Source: DAOUMU01 sp034409055
GTDB taxonomy: Bacteria; Chloroflexota; Anaerolineae; 4572-78; J111
Assembly (NCBI GenBank): GCA_034409055.1
Contig: DAOUMU010000394.1
Coordinates: forward strand, 1 to 8,742
Length of the DNA: 8,742 nt
Direction of reading: 5' to 3'
This document shows positions 5,167-8,742 of this stretch, in pieces (the stretch's first letter is position 1; every line of letters begins with the position of its first letter). The notes beneath the pieces were generated by a model. That model was not told the DNA's origin. It made no database searches and worked only from the letters and a program-made list of their open reading frames with translations. A program made the position numbers and the translations under genes.

Positions 5167-6270
5167 ATGCGTCGCTTTGTTTTAATCTTTACCTTGTTAA
5201 TTGCTGTGCTGGCTGCGGGTAGCACAGCGGTGGCCAAATCACCGGCAAATGGTGCCAATCGCCAGGTCGTCTTTGAGGGGTTTCTAAGACCTACCTGACC
5301 GATTAGCCAAGCCGCCGGTCCGGTGATAGATCAATTAGCAACAGAGTATGCAAATGCAGGTAAACCGGTTGTGTTTCTGGAACAGGATGTGGACACTCCG
5401 GTTGACAGTAGTCGTCGGAGCCGTTGGTGGGCCGCGTTTGGCACGGGATCGGTCACATTGCCGCTGGTTATGGTAGACAGTGGCAATCAGATCAGCAACG
5501 GCTTTGAAGATTTTTACACTAAATACAAAGCTATGGTCGACGCTTCATTGGCCCGACCGCCTCAAGCAAATATTACCGCCCAATGCCAGCGGGTCGGAAA
5601 TAAGTTTCACTTCGATATCCAGGTGACCAATCTTAGCGGAGTGACCCTTTCTGGCAGTAACTCGGCCAGCGTGTATGCTATCGTGTACGAAGACGGGGCC
5701 ACCTCAGGACTTACGAAACGCTACGTTCGGGCCAGTGCTTGGACCAGTATAGTGTCCCTGGCTAACGGCGCAACAGGAAATTTCAACCTGGATACGCCCG
5801 ATTTGAGTGGCGTTAATTGGGATAAGCTCCACTGCGTTGCCCTGGTCGACTATCGCCCTGGTGGTTTTACGGGGGCTTATGATATGCTCCAGGCTGCTTT
5901 TGCAGAGCCTGGGGGGACGACACCCTTGCCTGATTTGGTGGTAAAAAAGACCGCTAACCCTGACCCGGTCAATCCCGGGGATCAACTGACCTACACCATC
6001 GAGGTCGTTAATAACAGCAACACGGCGCTGCACGCCACAGTAACCGACACCCTGCCTGACCAGGTCACGTATACAGGGCAGACCGTCTGGACGCCTACCA
6101 TCAACGCGGGCGATACCTGGACGACAACGTTTGCTGTCACCGTTAAGACAGATGCCACCGGGGCTCTGGTCAACAAGGTAGAGGTCACAACTACCGAGGG
6201 CCCGACCGCCACGACCTTTACGATAACCAATGGGATAAAGATGTACTTGCCCATCATAATAAAGGGATAG
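5167..6270 (+). CDS. Secreted thioredoxin-like/DUF11 protein with in-frame TGA (candidate selenoprotein or interrupted gene)
   Basis: I annotate one 367-residue frame read through a TGA at codon 44. The ATG at 5167 has an ideal ribosome binding site (AAGGAG, six bases away) and opens a Sec signal peptide (about 1-23, cut likely after AVA). A thioredoxin-like domain follows (about 34-123): VVFEGFLRPT, then TGA, then PISQAAGPVIDQLA, with a likely cis-proline in TLPLVMVDSG (Pro99). The TGA sits where the first active-site cysteine of a CxxC/CxxS motif belongs. A beta-rich middle region (about 130-245) leads to a DUF11 domain (about 256-344) and the tail YLPIIIKG, a form I associate with Chloroflexota secreted proteins. 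It probably acts outside the membrane. Conventional gene calling would start at GTG 5323, but that has no ribosome binding site and loses the signal peptide. The frame is otherwise intact, so selenocysteine and a recent nonsense mutation or sequencing error both remain open. It is a single gene with its own promoter and terminator. Confidence 0.75.
5296..5298 (+). other. In-frame TGA at the thioredoxin active-site position
   Basis: This codon lies between R-P-T and P-I-S-Q, in frame on both sides. If read as selenocysteine the motif would be UxxS. Downstream RNA could form a small stem-loop: GCCG/CGGU (5311-5314, 5321-5324) with loop CCGGUC, plus GAU/AUC (5301-5303, 5330-5332). Its loop guanines are ~20 bases after the TGA, within the range used by bacterial SECIS elements. 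The stem is short and imperfect, so it is suggestive only. Confidence 0.5.
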
Positions 6271-6317
6271 CGCTTACTTGGCCCTGTAGTAGCCCGGCAG
6301 CGGGTGCAAGAATCCCG

Positions 6318-6350
6318 AGGCGACACACTCTAAGTGTGTCGCCTTTTTAT
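6318..6350 (+). terminator. Rho-independent terminator of the secreted protein gene
   Basis: AGGCGACACACT (6318-6329) and AGTGTGTCGCCT (6333-6344) form a perfect 12-bp stem with a three-base loop, and the U-run TTTTTAT follows. It lies ~50 bases after the stop codon. On the minus strand it lacks a T run, but the stem faces the convergent kinase gene and may also help end that transcript. Confidence 0.9.
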
Positions 6351-6380
6351 TACCAGCCAGATATGGCAAAACAGGGAATA

Positions 6381-8141
6381 TTAGCTTCCTTTAATCCACC
6401 CCATCAAGCCTTTGGGTTTATTCAGGATTTCCTGGGCTCGTTTTCCCCCGATTTTTTGCAAGGAGCGTCGAGCTTGCAGACGCACCTCTTCGTGGGGGTC
6501 TTTGAGCAAGGCGGCCAGGGGCTCTACGGCCAGTTGACCTGGCTGGCCCTTGAACTTACCCAGGGCTTTGGCCGCCTGGTAGCGGACGTTCGGCTCGGTA
6601 TCGGCCAGGGCTTTGATTAATGCCTTGGCGGCTCGGGCTTTAATTAATGGCTTAATCTCCTGCTGCTCACAAATTTGCCCCAAAGTGTCGGCTGAGCCGG
6701 AACGGGCGTGGGGATTACCGGCTGTTAATAACGTTTGGATTAAGGGCTTGACCGCCTCGCTCCCTAATTGCGTCAGTTGGTAAATGGCAAAAGTATGCTT
6801 GACCGGGTCGTTTAAATCATTAAGGAGGTTTCGTAATTTTTCCTGTCGTTGACGGGCTTCTTTTTCTCTAAAAGCTTGTTCTCGCTCTGCCTGGGAGCGC
6901 TGCCTGGCCTCCAGCAATTCGCGGCGCATAGCGCGGGCTTGTTCCAGGTTTACGCCGCAATTAGCACAGTAGGGAGCATCAAACCGGTTGGGGGTGTGAC
7001 AGCGGACGCAGTCCACTTTAAGCTGATGGTCACAATGTGAACAGAAACGCAGATGGCCGGGGTTGGGGGTGTGACATTGGGGGCAGACGATGGTCTCATC
7101 TGCTTCCAAATCGCTCAGCATTAAGAACGAACCGCAACTGGCACATTCAATCTGTTGGTTTGGAGCGAAATCGCCGGATAGGGGGGCACCACAACTGGGA
7201 CAGGCCAGTGTTTCCGTCTTCCTCGCGGGTATAGGGGTGGGGCTCTGACCGGGGATAACCTGTTGTTGTTTCAGCGGGGGAGGCGGGTTGGTTGAGCCGA
7301 CGATAGGGGATAGTTTGACCGATTTCGCGCTGGCTGAGGTGGTCAAGGCGATGGCCAGGGCAGTGGCCGTACCATAACGCGCATATGGCTCCTTGGCCAT
7401 AGCCCGGGTAATGACCGTCTCACAACCTGGAGGCAGGTTTGGTTTTAACTCCAAGAGACGCGGTACCGGCTCGTTGATGTGCTTCATGATCAAACCGATT
7501 GGCGTACTGGCCTCATAGGGTAGCTTGCCGGCCAACATCTCGAACAGAATCACGCCGAGGGCATAAATATCGCTACGCCCGTCGAGTCTGGCCTCACCCC
7601 GCGCCTGTTCGGGGCTCATATAGGCCGGGGTACCGATAATGGCGTTGCCGGTGGTAATCGTTTCGCTCCCTTCAGACAGCTTAACAATGCCAAAATCGGT
7701 TATAAAGGGATCGTTGCGGTGGTCGAACAGGATGTTATCCGGCTTTAAATCACGATGAATGATTCCCTGCTCGTGGGCCTCGTCGAGGGCCGGAGCCAGG
7801 CGGTTGACGATGCGAATGGTCTCGGCTAAGGGCAGCGCGCCTTGTTCCAGCCGGTGAGTCAGGGTGCCCCCGGACAGAAAACGCATGACCAGATAGGGCT
7901 GGCCGTCCTCCTCGCCAAAGTCATACACCGGAACGATGGCCGAATGTTCGAGCGCGGCGATGGTTTGAGCTTCCCGTTTAAAGCGGGTGCGAAAGGTAGG
8001 ATCATGCAGAAACTCACGGGGGAGGAGTTTCACGGCCACGTCGCGCCGGAAGTGCGGGTCGTAGGCGCGATAAACCGTGGCCATCCCCCCCCGTCCAATT
8101 TCGGATTTGATTTCGTAGCGACCGATGTTGTGGGGTGCCAT
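6381..8141 (-). CDS. Cytoplasmic Ser/Thr protein kinase with zinc ribbons and HEAT-like repeats
   Basis: The 586-residue protein opens with a complete Hanks-type kinase domain (about 8-268). Key residues are the glycine loop GRGGMATVY (16-24), Lys38 in VAVK, the likely helix-C Glu57, catalytic HRDLKPDN (129-136, Asp131), DFG (149-151) and SPE (176-178), so it should be active. A proline-rich linker (about 278-310) leads to three Cys4 zinc-ribbon-like modules: C314/C317/C333/C336, C353/C356/C367/C370 and C378/C381/C392/C395. A charged, probably coiled-coil stretch follows (about 400-440), then HEAT/PBS-lyase-like helical repeats (about 445-570). No transmembrane segment or PASTA domain is visible, unlike PknB-type sensors, so it is predicted soluble. 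The zinc and HEAT modules probably bind partners or substrates, which are unknown. The ATG at 8141 is the frame's first start. No ribosome binding site precedes it, and a -10-like TAAAAT sits six bases upstream, so it may be leaderless. It stands alone and converges with the secreted protein gene. Confidence 0.9.
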   Translation of the reverse strand: MAPHNIGRYEIKSEIGRGGMATVYRAYDPHFRRDVAVKLLPREFLHDPTFRTRFKREAQTIAALEHSAIVPVYDFGEEDGQPYLVMRFLSGGTLTHRLEQGALPLAETIRIVNRLAPALDEAHEQGIIHRDLKPDNILFDHRNDPFITDFGIVKLSEGSETITTGNAIIGTPAYMSPEQARGEARLDGRSDIYALGVILFEMLAGKLPYEASTPIGLIMKHINEPVPRLLELKPNLPPGCETVITRAMAKEPYARYGTATALAIALTTSASAKSVKLSPIVGSTNPPPPLKQQQVIPGQSPTPIPARKTETLACPSCGAPLSGDFAPNQQIECASCGSFLMLSDLEADETIVCPQCHTPNPGHLRFCSHCDHQLKVDCVRCHTPNRFDAPYCANCGVNLEQARAMRRELLEARQRSQAEREQAFREKEARQRQEKLRNLLNDLNDPVKHTFAIYQLTQLGSEAVKPLIQTLLTAGNPHARSGSADTLGQICEQQEIKPLIKARAAKALIKALADTEPNVRYQAAKALGKFKGQPGQLAVEPLAALLKDPHEEVRLQARRSLQKIGGKRAQEILNKPKGLMGWIKGS

Positions 8142-8147
8142 AGACTG

Positions 8148-8153
8148 ATTTTA
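8148..8153 (-). promoter_or_regulatory. Candidate -10 box for a leaderless kinase mRNA
   Basis: TAAAAT on the minus strand ends six bases before the kinase ATG, so transcription would begin at or next to the start codon. No Shine-Dalgarno sequence is seen there. The -35 region 17 bases upstream is only a T run (8176-8171), which also serves the neighbouring terminator, so the promoter call is tentative. Confidence 0.35.
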
Positions 8154-8170
8154 CCATTAAGGTCGAGATG

Positions 8171-8210
8171 AAAAAAATTAGACGTAAACAATGACCTGCG
8201 TCTAATTTTT
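8171..8210 (-). terminator. Terminator of the PIN-domain gene
   Basis: AAAAATTAGACG and CGTCTAATTTTT are perfect 12-bp inverted repeats (8199-8210 and 8173-8184) around a 14-base loop. On the minus strand the right arm runs into a seven-T tract. The first arm contains the last codon and the TAG stop of the PIN gene. The stem is AT-rich but long. It separates the PIN gene from the kinase gene downstream, which supports separate transcripts. Confidence 0.65.
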
Positions 8211-8663
8211 CTTGACTAGCCACTCAACGGGGACTACTTTTTCTACAGCAGCAAATTCAGGGTCTCCGGTAACGACAGTACCCTGGAATTCCTGGGCTGC
8301 AGCTACGGCAAAAGCGTCAGCGTAAGCCAGAGGAAAGTTTGCTTTGATGTGGGCAGCGGCCAAAACGCGCTCCCGGGTTGCGGCCAGGATTTCCAGGGGC
8401 AGTTGCTCAATGGCGGCGAGTGTTTTCTGAGCTAGAGGCAGCCCTCGTTCGCGTTCGGTAATATAGAGCACTTCCCCCAGGTTAATCATCGAAAGATAGA
8501 TAAGAGCCTCTCTTTGTTGGGCCATCTCAAGGATGATTTGCACGTCGGTGACCCCAATTTCACCTCCCAGGAGGGCGAGTATGGCAAAACTGTCCAGGAT
8601 ATAGGCTGGTGACTCACTAGGGTGTTGAATCTGAAAGAATTTGTTCAAAAAAAGTTCCTGCAT
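8202..8663 (-). CDS. PIN-domain protein, VapC-like ribonuclease
   Basis: The 153-residue protein fits a PIN-domain nuclease, the family of VapC toxins that cleave RNA using metal held by clustered acids. Candidate catalytic residues are Asp24 in YILDSFAILALL, Glu64 in NLGEVLYI, Asp116 in YADAFAVAAA and Asp134 in VVTGDPEF, the usual order and spacing. About 20 residues precede the first strand, more than is typical, and no ribosome binding site precedes ATG 8663. An in-frame TGA shortly upstream rules out an ATG further out, while TTG at codon 6 is an alternative start. VapC toxins usually follow a small antitoxin gene, but the 79 bases upstream hold no antitoxin and the next gene is divergent. 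It could be a solitary toxin, an antitoxin-less remnant or a PIN protein with another role. Its own terminator follows the stop. Confidence 0.8.
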   Translation of the reverse strand: MQELFLNKFFQIQHPSESPAYILDSFAILALLGGEIGVTDVQIILEMAQQREALIYLSMINLGEVLYITERERGLPLAQKTLAAIEQLPLEILAATRERVLAAAHIKANFPLAYADAFAVAAAQEFQGTVVTGDPEFAAVEKVVPVEWLVKKN

Positions 8664-8668
8664 AAAAT
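8641..8668 (+). promoter_or_regulatory. Candidate promoter of the right-edge gene
   Basis: TTGTTC (8641-8646) and TAAAAT (8663-8668) are spaced by 16 bases, giving a ~30-base leader to the ATG at 8705. It overlaps the 5' end of the divergent PIN gene, so the two transcription units would interfere. Confidence 0.35.
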
Positions 8669-8704
8669 ATGTCGTTCATTACATTCAAGAAAAAAAGAGG
8701 AAAG

Positions 8705-8742
8705 ATGAGCGAATACAAAAGTCCTGTCAGCCGGTTGGCACG
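8705..8742 (+). CDS. 5' end of an unidentified gene (partial)
   Basis: Twelve full codons are visible, reading M-S-E-Y-K-S-P-V-S-R-L-A, and the frame is open to the window end. The purine-rich ribosome binding site AGAGGAAAG (8696-8704) directly precedes the ATG and is the main support. The gene is divergent from the PIN gene, with only 41 bases between the two starts. The visible residues do not allow a functional call. Confidence 0.5.
   Translation, partial: MSEYKSPVSRLA

Noticed and set aside
5323..6270. Independent gene starting at GTG 5323
   Set aside because: There is no ribosome binding site, the start falls inside the thioredoxin-like domain, and a signal peptide with an ideal start lies upstream in the same frame.
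7842..8171. 109-codon plus-strand frame
   Set aside because: It is antisense to the kinase domain, whose catalytic motifs are all on the minus strand.

Overview
The window looks like a piece of a free-living bacterial chromosome, most plausibly Chloroflexota and perhaps Anaerolineae-like. This is inference, not proof. The clues are a secreted protein that ends in the short tail YLPIIIKG behind a DUF11-type domain, a soluble Ser/Thr kinase fused to zinc ribbons and HEAT-like repeats, octamer tandem repeats, and many small palindromic intergenic elements. No rRNA, tRNA or CRISPR array is visible.

Layout. (1) 1-28: first codons of a minus-strand gene that leaves the window, preceded by a good ribosome binding site and two small palindromes. 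(2) 29-468: no gene, but REP-like hairpins and an 8-bp tandem repeat that runs into the uvrB stop codon. (3) 469-2514, minus: uvrB, complete, with a recognisable promoter. (4) 2515-3019: divergent control region between uvrB and the next gene. It holds a 158-bp MITE-like palindromic element between 10-bp direct repeats, then a sigma70-type promoter and a ~210-nt leader with CACGAATA repeats. (5) 3020-4387, plus: a 455-residue protein with a C-terminal Cys/His/Asp arrangement like the YopT/AvrPphB (peptidase C58) family. Its N-terminal region resembles those of extracellular contractile injection system (eCIS) cargo proteins. (6) 4388-5166: no gene, several strong inverted repeats, and a promoter at its right end. 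(7) 5167-6270, plus: a secreted thioredoxin-like plus DUF11 protein whose reading frame is crossed by one in-frame TGA, at the place where the redox-active cysteine belongs. It is followed by a textbook terminator. (8) 6381-8141, minus: cytoplasmic Ser/Thr protein kinase with zinc ribbons and HEAT-like repeats. (9) 8202-8663, minus: PIN-domain (VapC-like) protein with its own terminator. (10) 8705-8742, plus: first codons of a divergent gene that leaves the window.

The genes do not form one operon or pathway. Each has its own promoter or terminator signals, so this is a mosaic of a housekeeping repair gene, a probable effector, a secreted redox-type protein, a signalling kinase and an orphan toxin-like nuclease. 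The two observations most worth following are the C58-like protease with an eCIS-cargo-like N-terminus, and the TGA at the thioredoxin active-site position (selenocysteine, or a recent nonsense mutation). No injection-system structural genes and no selenocysteine machinery lie inside the window, so both readings depend on the rest of the genome.
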